A stretch of 64,000 nucleotides of DNA from contig NC_014166.1 in the NCBI RefSeq assembly GCF_000092245.1, positions 2,976,001 to 3,040,000 on the forward strand, written 5' to 3'. The position numbers were made by a program, and so were the translations under genes. Positions 20,116 to 29,906 of the stretch are shown here, in pieces; position 1 is the first letter of the stretch, and each line of letters starts with the position of its first letter. The notes beneath the pieces are model-generated. The model ran no database searches and was not told the DNA's origin. It saw only the letters and a list, made by a program, of their open reading frames with translations. This DNA is from Arcobacter nitrofigilis DSM 7299 (GTDB lineage: Bacteria; Campylobacterota; Campylobacteria; Campylobacterales; Arcobacteraceae).

Positions 20116-21119
20116 CCTAAACTCCCAACTATCATTACAAATGCACCAGTAAGTAAAATATTAACTACGGCTAGTGGCATTAAGATTTTCCAACATAACC
20201 ACATCAATTGATCTGGTCTTACATGTGGCCAAGACGCTCTTGTCCATAAAAAGAAAAAAATCAAAAATGACACTTTTAAAATAATCGCTAATCCACCTGG
20301 AATAAACCATAAATCATTGTATCCACCAAGAAAAATTAGTGAAATCAAAAATGAGATAGTAAATAAATTTGCATATTCACCTATAAAAAACATTCCCCAT
20401 CTCATACCAGAATACTCTGTTGCATACCCTGCAACAATCTCGGCTTCATGCTCAAGTAAATCAAATGGCGTTCTATTTGTCTCTGCAAATCCTGCCATCA
20501 CAAAAAGAATAAAAGCCAAAGGTTGAGTCCAAATAATCCAAGAAGTAAATCCTGCACTTTGATACTCATTTATATCAATTAAAGATAAAGAACCCACTAA
20601 CATAAGAGGTGCTAAAAGAGCAAGTCCAGATACAACTTCATAAGATAAAAGTTGAATGGCAGTTCTTGCACCTCCTAGAAGTGCCCATTTATTTCCACTA
20701 CTCATACCAGCTAATAAAGGCCCATAAAGTCCAACTGAAGCCACACCCATTACAAATAAAACACCCACATTGATATCTGCAATGATTGGTCTAATTGTAT
20801 ATCCGAATACTTCAAACTCTGGGAAAAAGGGAACTGCTGTCATTGCAATAAAAGCTGTGGCTGCTGTTATAATTGGAGCAATCATAAAGATTGGTTTTAC
20901 AGCATTTTGAGGAATAAAATCTTCTTTTGTAAATAGTTTTATCCCATCACAAACAATTTGTAAAAGCCCATAAGGCCCTACATTTGTAGGTCCCAATCTT
21001 CTTTGCATAAAAGCTAATATTTTTCGCTCAATATAAGTTGTAAACCCAGCAATTGCTGAAAATACAGCTAATATAACTATAGCTTTAACAATTGTCTCAA
21101 TTATAATACTTGTCTCCAT
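20112..21119 (-). CDS. nuoH: NADH-quinone oxidoreductase subunit H
   Basis: Membrane subunit forming part of the quinone chamber of complex I, 335 residues with eight or so helices. Conserved blocks are ERKILAFMQRRLGPTNVGP, DGIKLFTKEDFIP and FAETNRTPFDLLEHEAEIVAGY, the last carrying the glutamates of the E-channel. It begins one base after the nuoG stop and overlaps nuoI by 4 bases. Confidence 0.97.
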   Translation of the reverse strand: METSIIIETIVKAIVILAVFSAIAGFTTYIERKILAFMQRRLGPTNVGPYGLLQIVCDGIKLFTKEDFIPQNAVKPIFMIAPIITAATAFIAMTAVPFFPEFEVFGYTIRPIIADINVGVLFVMGVASVGLYGPLLAGMSSGNKWALLGGARTAIQLLSYEVVSGLALLAPLMLVGSLSLIDINEYQSAGFTSWIIWTQPLAFILFVMAGFAETNRTPFDLLEHEAEIVAGYATEYSGMRWGMFFIGEYANLFTISFLISLIFLGGYNDLWFIPGGLAIILKVSFLIFFFLWTRASWPHVRPDQLMWLCWKILMPLAVVNILLTGAFVMIVGSLG

Positions 21120-21120
21120 A

Positions 21121-23595
21121 TTACACCTTTTTTACATTTGCACTTGTAAATCTATATCCAGAGAAAAGTGCCTTCGTATTTAACTCTTTCTCAAAGCTTG
21201 ACACATATGCAATTTTCCCTGATACTTGATTATCAGTATAAACACTTACTTCTACTTCAGTCCCATTTGCACTTAGTAGCACTTTATCTCCAGCACTTAA
21301 TTCCAACTCTTCTAAAAATGCTTCGTTTGCAAACATTCCACTTTCTAAATTATCTTTAAACTCATGGGCTATTGCTGTAAATTCATTGAATTGATTGATT
21401 GGATTTGCTTTATAAATGGTTATTTCTGAAGAAGCAACTTCAAAACTTACATTTTGTTTTTGAGCTATTTCATCACTTGCTTCCACATCAAAAGTATTTA
21501 AAATATAACCTCTATTCTCACTCCAATCATTTGCAAAGTAGTTAGTTAAACTATCAAATTCAACTGCTTGGAAACCTTTATCTACAGGTAAAGATTTTGT
21601 ATATGAAATGGTATGTTCAACTTCTGTTCCTAATAAACTATTTGCAATATCATTCAAGACATAGCCTTTATAAGGTAAAGCTGCATTTGTAGGAACAACT
21701 CTTTTATCTATATTTGTAAATGTTCCTTCTTGTTGATTAAGAGCTGGCATATCTAAATCTCCATCCCCTAAAGCTGATAGTTGAAAATCTGCTTTTACAT
21801 TGTATCCTACGCAATAACTTCCTTCTTCTTCATCTAAATCACAAATCAAACTTACCCCTAAAGTATTTGTAGAAGTAGGAATAGTCACAACTTTAAATTG
21901 TGTATATTTTTCAACTATTGCTGCTAATTTTGCAAGATTTTGTGAATTAGGATGAGTGATTAAATCTTCACCTAAAATCAAGGTGTAGCTATCTTTTTTA
22001 TCTTTCATAGCTTCAATAGTTTCAAGTAGTGTTGCATCTGCATTTATCTCATCAAGTAATCTTGTATATTCATACTCAACTTCTTTTGTAACTTTTTTAG
22101 GAACCATTTTAGTTACTTCTTTTTCTTCACCACTCTCTTCATCTTTTACAATAGATACTACTTTTTCTTTTATCATCTCTGTAACTGATTTTAATCTTGT
22201 CTCTTTATATGAGTTAAGAGTTGTTTGAATAGCTTCTGGTAAATCTTCACCAAATCTATCTAAAATAAAATATAAAATAGACTCTTCAGCTAAAGGCTTG
22301 TGATAAATGAACTCTGTAGTTTTTCCTCTTTTACCACATTGTTCCATTACAGGGTCACCCATTGGATGAAAATATAGTCCAGCTCCTTTATTCATAACAA
22401 CTGAGTTATTAAAAGCATACTTTGTATTTGGAGAATCTGATTTTAAATAAGACCCAACAGAAATTACAAAGTTAGAGTTATGTATATCTTTTAAATCTGC
22501 ACTATAAAGTGATTTACCACTAACACTTGCATATGCCTCAAGGAATTTTTTATAAGCTAAGGCATCACTATTTACAAGTTTATATGCAAACTTCTCTTTT
22601 AGCTTTTGTAAAATAAGAGCCTCTTCATTTGTAATAAAAGAGTTAAACTTAATAGTATCTGCTTTTTTAAATGCCTCAATTGCTTTATCAAAAGCTATTT
22701 CATCTTGACTTTCAACTCTATTTTCAAAGTCATATCCAAATCTAGCAGCTCCATTTATTGAAGCATAGTGATGCTCATTTGTAACCCTATAGATTTTTTG
22801 TACATTATGATTTACGATTGACTCATGTTTCACTTCATAATAAAGCAAGGCACAATCACTTGAGTGAGGATTTGCTGCTGGTATTTTTGTAAGTTCCCAA
22901 GAGTTTGATTTATATTGGAAATCATTTGATACAAGTGCTCCTACAGGACAAACAGAGATACACTCTCCACAATCAACACACTTATCTTCTTCAAATCCTA
23001 TAAGTGATTTATTTAGTTTATTCCACATAGCATATGCATCTTTTGGCATAGTTGCTTTAAACTTCCCAGGGAGTGCTTCTGCACCTCTTTTTACAGTTGA
23101 TAAAGCATTTGACCCAATCATATCTTTACATACTGTTACACACTTCTCACAAACAATACATAATCCTGGGTCATAATTCATTACTCCCCAATGTTCTCTT
23201 GGTCTATTTACATCTCTTATGGCATAGCTTTGAGAATCTACTTTTTGATAAAGAGTATAATTTTGAAGTTCACAATCACCACTTTGGTCACAAACTCCAC
23301 ATTGTAAAGGATGGTTTACATCGTAAACTTCCATTACTGCTCTTCTTTCTTTTTCAATATTTTCAGTTGTAGTTGTGATATTCATACCATCTTTTGCTTT
23401 TGAATTACATGCATAGATTTGTTTTCCATCAGATTCTACTAAACATAATCTACAAGCTAATGTTGGTGAACATCTAGTTAAATAACAAATTGCAGGTATA
23501 AATATTCCATTTGCACGAGCAATATTTAATACACTATCACCCTCTTTTGCTTTTAACTCTTTGCCATCAATTGTTAAAGTAATCAATTCACTCAT
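21121..23595 (-). CDS. nuoG: NADH-quinone oxidoreductase subunit G
   Basis: Iron-sulfur subunit of the peripheral arm, 824 residues. The N-terminal [2Fe-2S] domain (about 1-80) has CYLTRCSPTLACRLC and a later cysteine. An HPLQCGVCDQSGDCELQ segment follows, then a two-cluster ferredoxin domain (CIVCEKCVTVC, CVDCGECISVCPVGAL, about 147-215). The remaining 600 residues are a molybdopterin-oxidoreductase-like domain without a cofactor signature, containing a charged insert (about 465-500, EKVVSIVKDEESGEEKEV region). It overlaps the upstream NuoF-like gene by 4 bases. That gene looks like a shortened copy of this C-terminal domain. Confidence 0.95.
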   Translation of the reverse strand: MSELITLTIDGKELKAKEGDSVLNIARANGIFIPAICYLTRCSPTLACRLCLVESDGKQIYACNSKAKDGMNITTTTENIEKERRAVMEVYDVNHPLQCGVCDQSGDCELQNYTLYQKVDSQSYAIRDVNRPREHWGVMNYDPGLCIVCEKCVTVCKDMIGSNALSTVKRGAEALPGKFKATMPKDAYAMWNKLNKSLIGFEEDKCVDCGECISVCPVGALVSNDFQYKSNSWELTKIPAANPHSSDCALLYYEVKHESIVNHNVQKIYRVTNEHHYASINGAARFGYDFENRVESQDEIAFDKAIEAFKKADTIKFNSFITNEEALILQKLKEKFAYKLVNSDALAYKKFLEAYASVSGKSLYSADLKDIHNSNFVISVGSYLKSDSPNTKYAFNNSVVMNKGAGLYFHPMGDPVMEQCGKRGKTTEFIYHKPLAEESILYFILDRFGEDLPEAIQTTLNSYKETRLKSVTEMIKEKVVSIVKDEESGEEKEVTKMVPKKVTKEVEYEYTRLLDEINADATLLETIEAMKDKKDSYTLILGEDLITHPNSQNLAKLAAIVEKYTQFKVVTIPTSTNTLGVSLICDLDEEEGSYCVGYNVKADFQLSALGDGDLDMPALNQQEGTFTNIDKRVVPTNAALPYKGYVLNDIANSLLGTEVEHTISYTKSLPVDKGFQAVEFDSLTNYFANDWSENRGYILNTFDVEASDEIAQKQNVSFEVASSEITIYKANPINQFNEFTAIAHEFKDNLESGMFANEAFLEELELSAGDKVLLSANGTEVEVSVYTDNQVSGKIAYVSSFEKELNTKALFSGYRFTSANVKKV

Positions 23596-24398
23596 TCTTC
23601 AACCTTTTCAATTTTTACTTGCTTATACCTATATCCTCGAGATAAGAAACTCGCATCTTCTTCATTTACACCACAAATTGCAATAGTTCCTTGCAAATTT
23701 TTATCTAGTTTAAAAGTTTTTTGAAGGCTATCTTTTCCATAATTTAAATAAATATTATCTTTATCTTGTACTTTTGCAACTCTTGCAAATGATTCACTTC
23801 CATATACAAAACTATCATCTTCATCTGTGTTATATTTATAAATCACTGTTCCATTGTATGAACTTAATTCTTCTACATCTTCAAGTATTTCATTCGAAGT
23901 TATTTCATCAGAAGTTAATAAAACTACATTAAAATCAGTAAACTCTTCAAACGCTTTTATCATAGAGTATAAATTTTCTACTCTTTCATGGGTAAATAAA
24001 TCTTGCCCTATAATTATAGTTTTAGTTTTTTTGTCTAAAGATCTTCCAATCATCTCTTCAAACTCTTCTTCACCAGCACTACTTTCAGCTGAAATATAAC
24101 CATGATCTAAATCATTTAAATACTTTTCTAAAGAAGTACTTCTATTTTTTGTAAAGAAATCTAAAAGTAAAGCTAATACTCCCTCTTCACTTCCAACTTC
24201 ATACTTTAAAAACTGTGTATAAAAAAGTTTTAAATCAATATCATCAATAGGATGCATATAAATAAATTCTGCTTCATTTTTTGCAATAGCTTCTAAAATT
24301 AAATCTTTAACTTCTTCATTATCTCTTGAAATCATTGAACCTAAACATATAATGTAATCACTTTTGGAAACTATTTCTAAATTTGTGTTTTTATTCAT
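23592..24398 (-). CDS. NuoF-position subunit resembling the C-terminal part of NuoG
   Basis: A 268-residue protein in the nuoF place. It has none of the FMN- and NADH-binding glycine motifs or the four-cysteine cluster of true NuoF. Instead it parallels NuoG segment by segment: CLGSMISRD against SVGSYLKSD, YMHPIDD against YFHPMGD, IIIGQDLFTH (128-137) against LILGEDLITH, and the ending LSRGYRYKQVKIEKV (252-266) against LFSGYRFTSANVKKV. I infer a NuoG-derived structural subunit. The frame is open up to 24443, but I chose the ATG at 24396-24398 (a second ATG is adjacent at 24401), where GAAGAAG precedes and the overlap with the upstream gene is short. Confidence 0.75.
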   Translation of the reverse strand: MNKNTNLEIVSKSDYIICLGSMISRDNEEVKDLILEAIAKNEAEFIYMHPIDDIDLKLFYTQFLKYEVGSEEGVLALLLDFFTKNRSTSLEKYLNDLDHGYISAESSAGEEEFEEMIGRSLDKKTKTIIIGQDLFTHERVENLYSMIKAFEEFTDFNVVLLTSDEITSNEILEDVEELSSYNGTVIYKYNTDEDDSFVYGSESFARVAKVQDKDNIYLNYGKDSLQKTFKLDKNLQGTIAICGVNEEDASFLSRGYRYKQVKIEKVEE

Positions 24399-24687
24399 CA
24401 TCGTCATCTTCTTCATCTTTTTCTTTTTTTGGTTCTTCTGCAAATGGTTTTATCTCTGGTTTTACTTTTTTTACAACTATTGTCCAATCTACTTCATTGA
24501 ATTTTAAAGAGTTCATTAAAGTATATCCAGCTTCATAAATAACATCAGCTGATTTTTGGATATGTGAAAAATCTCCTATTTCAAAAAGGAATATTGCATT
24601 TTCACCATCTTTTATATCTTTATCCATAAGTTCTAGCATTCTAGAATAAAAATCATCTTTTAATGGTCTTAAATCGTATCTTTTCAT
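24391..24687 (-). CDS. NuoE-position small subunit specific to Campylobacterota
   Basis: A 98-residue protein between nuoD and the NuoF-like gene. True NuoE is about 160 residues and holds a [2Fe-2S] cluster; this protein has no cysteine at all, so it cannot carry one. The C-terminal 20 residues are nearly all Lys, Glu and Asp. Comparable small proteins occupy the nuoE slot in Helicobacter and Campylobacter, where complex I lacks the NADH module. The role is unknown; docking of an alternative donor such as flavodoxin is an inference. Confidence 0.75.
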   Translation of the reverse strand: MKRYDLRPLKDDFYSRMLELMDKDIKDGENAIFLFEIGDFSHIQKSADVIYEAGYTLMNSLKFNEVDWTIVVKKVKPEIKPFAEEPKKEKDEEDDDDE

Positions 24688-24698
24688 AAATGCATCCT

Positions 24699-25925
24699 CT
24701 ATCTATCAATCTCACCAAAAACTACGTTCAAGTTACCAATAATAGTAACAACGTCAGCTAATTGGTGACCTACTAATACTTCTTCTAAAATAGAAGTATG
24801 CCAAAAAGAAGGAGCTCTTAGTTTCATCTTATAAGCATAAGGACTTCCATCACTTACAATCATAAATCCTAACTCACCTTTTGGTGATTCTGTTGCCACA
24901 TAAACTTCACCACGAGGAGGTCTCATACCTTGAGTTACTAAAACAAAGTGTTGCATCAAGGCATAATTTTGAGTCATAATATCCTCTTTTGTAGCAGAGA
25001 TATATTGGGGTTCATTTGCCATAAGTTGTGAAGGAGAAGCTTTATACATAGGAACTAATTGTCTTAATATTTTTGATGATTCTCTCATCTCTTGCATATG
25101 TACTTGATATCTAGCAAAACTATCTCCAGCAGTTGCTATTGGTACATCAAAATCAAGTTCTGGATATATTCCATAAGGCATCTCTTTTCTTAAATCCCAT
25201 TTTTGACCAGTAGCTCTTAGTATAGGTCCTGTACATCCCCAAGATTTTGCTGTTTCATTATCTATTACTCCAACATTTTCAAGTCTCATTCTCCAGATTC
25301 TATTATCTGTCAAAAGCCCTTCATATTTTGGTATTTCTATTGCTAGTATGTCTAAATACTTCTCTAAATCTTCACACCAATTATCTGGTAAATCTAAAGG
25401 TACTCCTCCAATTCTAACAGCACTATGAGTAAGTCTTGCTCCACAATAGTCTTCTATCAAGTCTAGGGCAAACTCCCTTTCTCTAAAGGCATATAAAAAT
25501 ACAGACATAGCTCCCACATCTAAAGCATGTGTTGCTAGCCAAAATAGATGAGAGATTATTCTATTTAGCTCTATTAACATAGTTCTAATTATCTCTGCTC
25601 TTCTTGGAGCTTCTATTCCTAATAGTTTCTCAACTGCAAGGGCATAACCATAGTTATTTGAAGTAGCAGCAATATAATCCATTCTGTCTGTTGTTGGTAA
25701 GAATTCATTATAAATCATATTCTCACCCATCTTTTCCATACCCCTATGCAAGTATCCAATATGAGGTCTTGATTTAACTATCTCTTCACCTTGTAGTTCT
25801 AAGATAAGTCTCATTTGTCCATGAGCAGATGGATGTTGCGGTCCAAAATTGACCACCATAGTATTATCTTCTCGCTCGAAGTTTATATTTTCAAAAAAAG
25901 GTTTTAGTCTATTGGTTTGTTGCAT
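24699..25925 (-). CDS. nuoD: NADH-quinone oxidoreductase subunit D
   Basis: The 49-kDa-type subunit forming the quinone site with NuoB, 408 residues. Quinone-site features are conserved: [15 protein letters not shown] (His38-type residue), [14 protein letters not shown], and the C-terminal [39 protein letters not shown] ending typical of all NuoD (shown in part: FGEIDR). NuoC and NuoD are separate genes here, 3 bp apart, not fused as in E. coli. Confidence 0.97.
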   Translation of the reverse strand: MQQTNRLKPFFENINFEREDNTMVVNFGPQHPSAHGQMRLILELQGEEIVKSRPHIGYLHRGMEKMGENMIYNEFLPTTDRMDYIAATSNNYGYALAVEKLLGIEAPRRAEIIRTMLIELNRIISHLFWLATHALDVGAMSVFLYAFREREFALDLIEDYCGARLTHSAVRIGGVPLDLPDNWCEDLEKYLDILAIEIPKYEGLLTDNRIWRMRLENVGVIDNETAKSWGCTGPILRATGQKWDLRKEMPYGIYPELDFDVPIATAGDSFARYQVHMQEMRESSKILRQLVPMYKASPSQLMANEPQYISATKEDIMTQNYALMQHFVLVTQGMRPPRGEVYVATESPKGELGFMIVSDGSPYAYKMKLRAPSFWHTSILEEVLVGHQLADVVTIIGNLNVVFGEIDR

Positions 25926-25928
25926 TAT

Positions 25929-26750
25929 CTACCTTCTCTCATCTAATATTTTTGATTTTTTCTCATCAAAATCTTTAATAAGTCGTTTTCCAAAAAGTTT
26001 AACTCCACCCTCTTCTGTATAAGCAAGTGGTGTTTCCTTTTCTTCTCCCTCAACTATTGGTGTTCCAAAAGGAACTTCATGACCTAATCTTGAGAACCTC
26101 GTAGTGTCATATCTATCAATAGCTGCATCGTCTCTCTCTTCTGGACCTATTTCTTCTCTGGCTTCTTTTCCAAAGATATGGTCTACTTCATACCATTGTG
26201 CAACTTCATCACCATGAAGGGGATATGTTTTTCTTAAAGGGTGGTCATACCAATCATCTGGCATAAGTATTCTTTTCATATTTGGGTGATTTATTACTTT
26301 TACCCCATACATATCATACATTTCTCTCTCTGACCAATTTGCCATTTTAAATAAAGAGTAAACTGATTCTATAGGTTCCTTCTCTTCAATAAAACATTTA
26401 ACTCTTATTCTTTTATGTTTATTCATAGAAAGCATTTCATAAAAGATTTCAAAACCTTTTCTTTGTGCTAGATAATCTATTGCAGATAGTTCCATAAGCA
26501 TGTCATACTCTAACTCTTCTTTTAAAAGTTTTAGTGTAGTTACATTATCTTTTGAATTTATATATATTACTAATTCTTTATTTTCAACATAAGCTTCTAA
26601 TATTTGAACTTTTGAGCTTATTTTTTCAATATCTTTTTCATAGATTTCATCACTTTTATAATCACTTCTAGGAACTATAGGTGATACGAAAAATCTATCA
26701 TTGTAGTATGATTTTTTTTGTACATTATCTTTAGGAGTATATTTTCTCAT
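25929..26750 (-). CDS. nuoC: NADH-quinone oxidoreductase subunit C
   Basis: The 30-kDa-type subunit, 273 residues. The conserved signature is SEREMYDMYGVKVINHPNMKR, followed by DDWYDHPLRKTYPL. It is longer than the usual 200 residues: an N-terminal extension of about 45 residues and a C-terminal tail of about 60 residues (from about residue 205) flank the core. Its start overlaps the nuoB stop by a single base. Confidence 0.95.
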   Translation of the reverse strand: MRKYTPKDNVQKKSYYNDRFFVSPIVPRSDYKSDEIYEKDIEKISSKVQILEAYVENKELVIYINSKDNVTTLKLLKEELEYDMLMELSAIDYLAQRKGFEIFYEMLSMNKHKRIRVKCFIEEKEPIESVYSLFKMANWSEREMYDMYGVKVINHPNMKRILMPDDWYDHPLRKTYPLHGDEVAQWYEVDHIFGKEAREEIGPEERDDAAIDRYDTTRFSRLGHEVPFGTPIVEGEEKETPLAYTEEGGVKLFGKRLIKDFDEKKSKILDERR

Positions 26751-27259
26751 TATACTAACCTCTTTTTCTTTTTAGATAAAAATGAAGATTCTCTTCTTAT
26801 TTTCTTTTGAAGCATCATAAGAGCATACTGTAAAGTTTCAGGTCTTGGAGCACATCCAGGAAGATAAATATCAACTGGTATTACTCTATCTACTCCTTGA
26901 ACAGTGGCATAGGTATTAAACATTCCACCTGTATTTGCACATGAACCCATAGAAATAACCCATTTAGGATCTGGCATTTGGTCATATAGTCTTCTCATAT
27001 ATTCAGCATGTTTTTTTGTCAGAGTTCCAGCGACAATAAGAACATCTGCTTGTCTTGGACTTGCTCTAAAGATAGTTCCAAATCTATCAAAATCGTATCT
27101 TGAAGCACCAGATGCCATCATCTCGATTGCACAACATGCCAAACCATAAGTCAAAGGCCATAAAGAGTTACTTCGTCCGAAGTTTACAATTTTGTCAACA
27201 GTTGAAAGAGCAATAGGTGCTCCACCGTCTTGAAAATATTTTATTTTATGCTGTGCCAT
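26750..27259 (-). CDS. nuoB: NADH-quinone oxidoreductase subunit B
   Basis: Carries cluster N2, the last iron-sulfur centre before quinone; 169 residues. Ligand cysteines are in [10 protein letters not shown] (two adjacent Cys), [11 protein letters not shown] and [10 protein letters not shown]. The arginines of the quinone cavity in RYDFDRFG are present. Its start overlaps the end of nuoA by 19 bases. Confidence 0.97.
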   Translation of the reverse strand: MAQHKIKYFQDGGAPIALSTVDKIVNFGRSNSLWPLTYGLACCAIEMMASGASRYDFDRFGTIFRASPRQADVLIVAGTLTKKHAEYMRRLYDQMPDPKWVISMGSCANTGGMFNTYATVQGVDRVIPVDIYLPGCAPRPETLQYALMMLQKKIRRESSFLSKKKKRLV

Positions 27260-27630
27260 TCAAGCGCTCCTTTTTTCCATGCATAAATAAAGCCTATAGT
27301 TAGTAGAACAATGAATAAAATCATCTCCACAAATCCAAACCAACCTAAAACTTTAAAATCCACAGCCCATGGAAACATAAAAATAATCTCTATATCAAAT
27401 AAAATAAATAATAAAGCCATAAGGTAAAATTGTACAGAGATAGTATTTGGCTGTTTTGTAACTTCTGGACCACATTCATAGTATGTAGTTTTTAATTTTT
27501 CTGTATCAAGTCTTGCCATTTTTCTACTTACAAGCCTTGCTAACCATACTGTTGCAACAAAGGCACCAAAGGTTAAAACAAACATGATAAAAACACCAAA
27601 ATACGGATGAGAGAAATCCATATGAGTCAT
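27241..27630 (-). CDS. nuoA: NADH-quinone oxidoreductase subunit A
   Basis: First gene of the operon; 129 residues with three membrane helices. The conserved loop YYECGPEV and the [12 protein letters not shown] helix, with the glutamate and aspartate of the proton route, are clear. The ATG at 27628-27630 is preceded by AAGGA at a good distance. The 14 genes nuoA to nuoN run without a gap larger than about 13 bp, so the whole complex is expressed from the region upstream of this gene. Confidence 0.96.
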   Translation of the reverse strand: MTHMDFSHPYFGVFIMFVLTFGAFVATVWLARLVSRKMARLDTEKLKTTYYECGPEVTKQPNTISVQFYLMALLFILFDIEIIFMFPWAVDFKVLGWFGFVEMILFIVLLTIGFIYAWKKGALEWHSIK

Positions 27631-28047
27631 GATTACATCCTTAATTTATTTATATTTAGAGAATTTAGTTTTTTCATTTTAAGTTATATTCAGTTAGATA
27701 TTAGCAAAAAGCTTTTAAATCTAGACTTAATATTTCTGTACATAAAACATGCATCTAATAAAAAATTTATTCCATATTTACACACTTTTACGAAAAAACT
27801 ATTCTATTATGGATTTATAATAAGCTTAGCTTAAAATAAAATAAACAGTTTATATTAGTTTTTTTAATAATTACTTCCAAAGTTCTATATATGCAATATT
27901 TATTCCATTATTTTACTCTTAACTCTTTTAAACTATAGAAATAACTTTTTAGAAATGGGAAAAAATGAAGGTATTATCATCACTATTTTTTGTAGCTTGT
28001 CCAAATGTTACTACAAGAAATAGAAATATCGAAGTAAAAAAACTAAA
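27631..28047. promoter_or_regulatory. Intergenic region upstream of nuoA
   Basis: About 450 bp of very AT-rich DNA separate nuoA from the AAA+ ATPase gene. It must hold the nuo promoter, but AT-richness makes any -10 call ambiguous. A hydrophobic 75-codon frame on the plus strand (27607-27834) overlaps the nuoA start and has no ribosome site, so I do not call it. A 28-codon frame at 27965-28051 is described separately. Confidence 0.6.
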
Positions 28048-28051
28048 ATAA
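27965..28051 (+). CDS. Possible 28-residue peptide
   Basis: An ATG-started frame of 28 codons with GGGAAA upstream, encoding a short hydrophobic start (MKVLSSLFFVACPN) and a basic end. It stops inside the left arm of the hairpin at 28048-28071. It could be a leader or a tiny membrane peptide, but a frame this short arises easily by chance in AT-rich DNA. Low confidence. Confidence 0.2.
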   Translation: MKVLSSLFFVACPNVTTRNRNIEVKKLK

Positions 28052-28071
28052 GTACTCTATCGAGTACTTAT
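28036..28071 (-). terminator. Terminator of the AAA+ ATPase gene
   Basis: A perfect 10-bp inverted repeat (arms 28048-28057 and 28062-28071, loop TATC) lies 14 bp after the stop of the minus-strand ATPase gene. On that strand it is followed by TTTTAG and then a run of seven Ts (the A-run at 28036-28042). It fits an intrinsic terminator for the ATPase transcript. Confidence 0.65.
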
Positions 28072-28084
28072 AAAATAGTTCTTC

Positions 28085-29818
28085 TTAAAAAAATCCAACT
28101 TTATTTTCAGAGTCAAATTGAGATTTTTGCTCTTTTGTAATATGCTCTTGGAAATCTTCCATTTTGAAAATTGGATCATCCATAACTGCTACTTTATAAG
28201 CAGTATTTTTAATCACCAACTCTATTTGTCCACCTGTTAGTTCAATCTCTGATATTTTATTTATATCAAAATCTTTATCTAATGGGATATTTTCTGGTAA
28301 TAGCTTTTTCCAAAGCTCTAGTCTTTGTTCTTTGTTTGGTTTTACAAACTCTATTTTATAATTAAATCTTCTTGAAAATGCCTTATCCAAACTCTCTAAA
28401 AGGTTTGTCGTAGCTATTAGTATTCCATCAAATCTTTCAATTTGTTCTAAAAAGATATTTTGCATCTGATTATGCATCTTATCACTACCACTTGTAGATT
28501 CTGTTACCCTTGAACTTAAAAATTGGTCTGCTTCATTAAGTAAAAGTATTGGTTCACTTTTAGTCCTATCTCTAATATCATTGTATGTTTCAAAGATTTT
28601 TCGAACATTTTTTTCACTCTCACCCACATACATAGATAATATTTTAGAACAGTCAAAGGCTAAAACTTGTCTTTTAAGTGATTTTGCCATAGCTAAAGCT
28701 GTAAGAGTTTTACCTGTACCTGCAATACCATAAAAGATGATTCTTGCATCAATTCCTTTTTTCCTGTCTTTTATTCCCCACTCTTTAAGTCTATTTATTA
28801 CTTTTTTGTCAACTTGTTGCAAAAGAGCATCAAGTGTTTCTTTTGTTTTTGGATTTAAAACAACATCTTCTAATGTCTTATCAGTAGATATTAATTCAAA
28901 CATATCTTGTTCTTTTATCACATTATCAATTTTGATTTTTGAAGTTCTTGTTTTCTTTTTTGCTGGGTGTGAGATTTTATATAAAACTTCATCTGGAATA
29001 TAAAAATTTCTATTTATCCCACCAAAAGGAGTTAGCATCTCATCATAATCCACAAGTCCAGTTGAAACTAGTTTTGAACTCTCTTCTAGTAAACTTCTAT
29101 TTTTGATTTTTTCATAATCATCATGAGAAATCAAGTCAATAAGTGAATTCATATCTCTTATTGATTCATCACCACCTGAATACTCCTCTTTTAATAGGGC
29201 TATAAATATCATTTGCTCTTGTTCATTTAGATCATTTTCTTTGAAAAATCCCACAAGCATGATTTCGTTTGGTGTTGCTATTACTCTCTCTTTTATTCTA
29301 TTTTCCAAAAGTGTAAGTTTTGATTTTAGTCTTTTTATATTTGGTGACTTTTCATCAAAATTGTGTTTAACTACATTTAATTTTTGGGCTAAATCTATTT
29401 TGAAAAACTGGTCTTGTAAATACTCCAAGTGATCACTATATTTTGTAACCTCAGGTAAAGACATATCCATAGAGCCATCTTCCATAAGTTTTAGAAATGA
29501 TGGGGTTAAAGATACACTAGAGTTTAGTAACTCCAACTTTGATAATTCACTTAGCTTTACAGGTGTAAATGAATTTTGAACTAACCAACCTAGTTCAAGT
29601 AATGATTTAATAACTTCAAGTTTCTCTAGATGTTCATATTTTTTTACATCATAAAATTCTGATAAAATATCAATCACCATCAAAGCATCTCTTCCACTTA
29701 TATACTCTTTTGTAAGATATTGAAGTATTTTCCCCTCTTCTAAGTTACACTTCAATTGTACAAAAAGATCCTCTTTTTGTAAGTCTATGCTTTGTATAAA
29801 TTTAATTAATTCGTTCAT
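28085..29818 (-). CDS. AAA+ family ATPase with long N-terminal domain
   Basis: A 577-residue protein. The first 280 or so residues are helical and not recognisable. A classic AAA+ module follows, with Walker A GIAGTGKT (364-371), the GESEKNVRKIF segment (399-409), Walker B LLLNEAD (425-431), sensor 1 in ILIATTNL, and arginine-finger-like RRF in AFSRRFNYKIEF. Walker B has Asn where most AAA+ proteins have Asp (hhhhDE); this NEAD form occurs in one subgroup of ATPases, so it may still be active. The closest functional analogy is protein or complex remodelling; the substrate is unknown. It ends with its own terminator and is probably monocistronic. Confidence 0.75.
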   Translation of the reverse strand: MNELIKFIQSIDLQKEDLFVQLKCNLEEGKILQYLTKEYISGRDALMVIDILSEFYDVKKYEHLEKLEVIKSLLELGWLVQNSFTPVKLSELSKLELLNSSVSLTPSFLKLMEDGSMDMSLPEVTKYSDHLEYLQDQFFKIDLAQKLNVVKHNFDEKSPNIKRLKSKLTLLENRIKERVIATPNEIMLVGFFKENDLNEQEQMIFIALLKEEYSGGDESIRDMNSLIDLISHDDYEKIKNRSLLEESSKLVSTGLVDYDEMLTPFGGINRNFYIPDEVLYKISHPAKKKTRTSKIKIDNVIKEQDMFELISTDKTLEDVVLNPKTKETLDALLQQVDKKVINRLKEWGIKDRKKGIDARIIFYGIAGTGKTLTALAMAKSLKRQVLAFDCSKILSMYVGESEKNVRKIFETYNDIRDRTKSEPILLLNEADQFLSSRVTESTSGSDKMHNQMQNIFLEQIERFDGILIATTNLLESLDKAFSRRFNYKIEFVKPNKEQRLELWKKLLPENIPLDKDFDINKISEIELTGGQIELVIKNTAYKVAVMDDPIFKMEDFQEHITKEQKSQFDSENKVGFF

Positions 29819-29906
29819 TTAATAGTTATTCCTGTTTTTGTTATATCTGTAAAATTTACTTCCATAAATATCAATAATACATTAAAAAATCTTAAAAGAA
29901 GATACT

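Noticed and set aside
24399-24443. Upstream extension of the NuoF-like gene (Lys/Met-rich start)
   Set aside because: It is the shifted-frame reading of the acidic end of the NuoE-position gene; the ATG at 24398 or 24401 is a better start.
27607-27834. 75-codon hydrophobic plus-strand frame overlapping the nuoA start
   Set aside because: No ribosome site, starts inside nuoA, and composition fits random AT-rich DNA.
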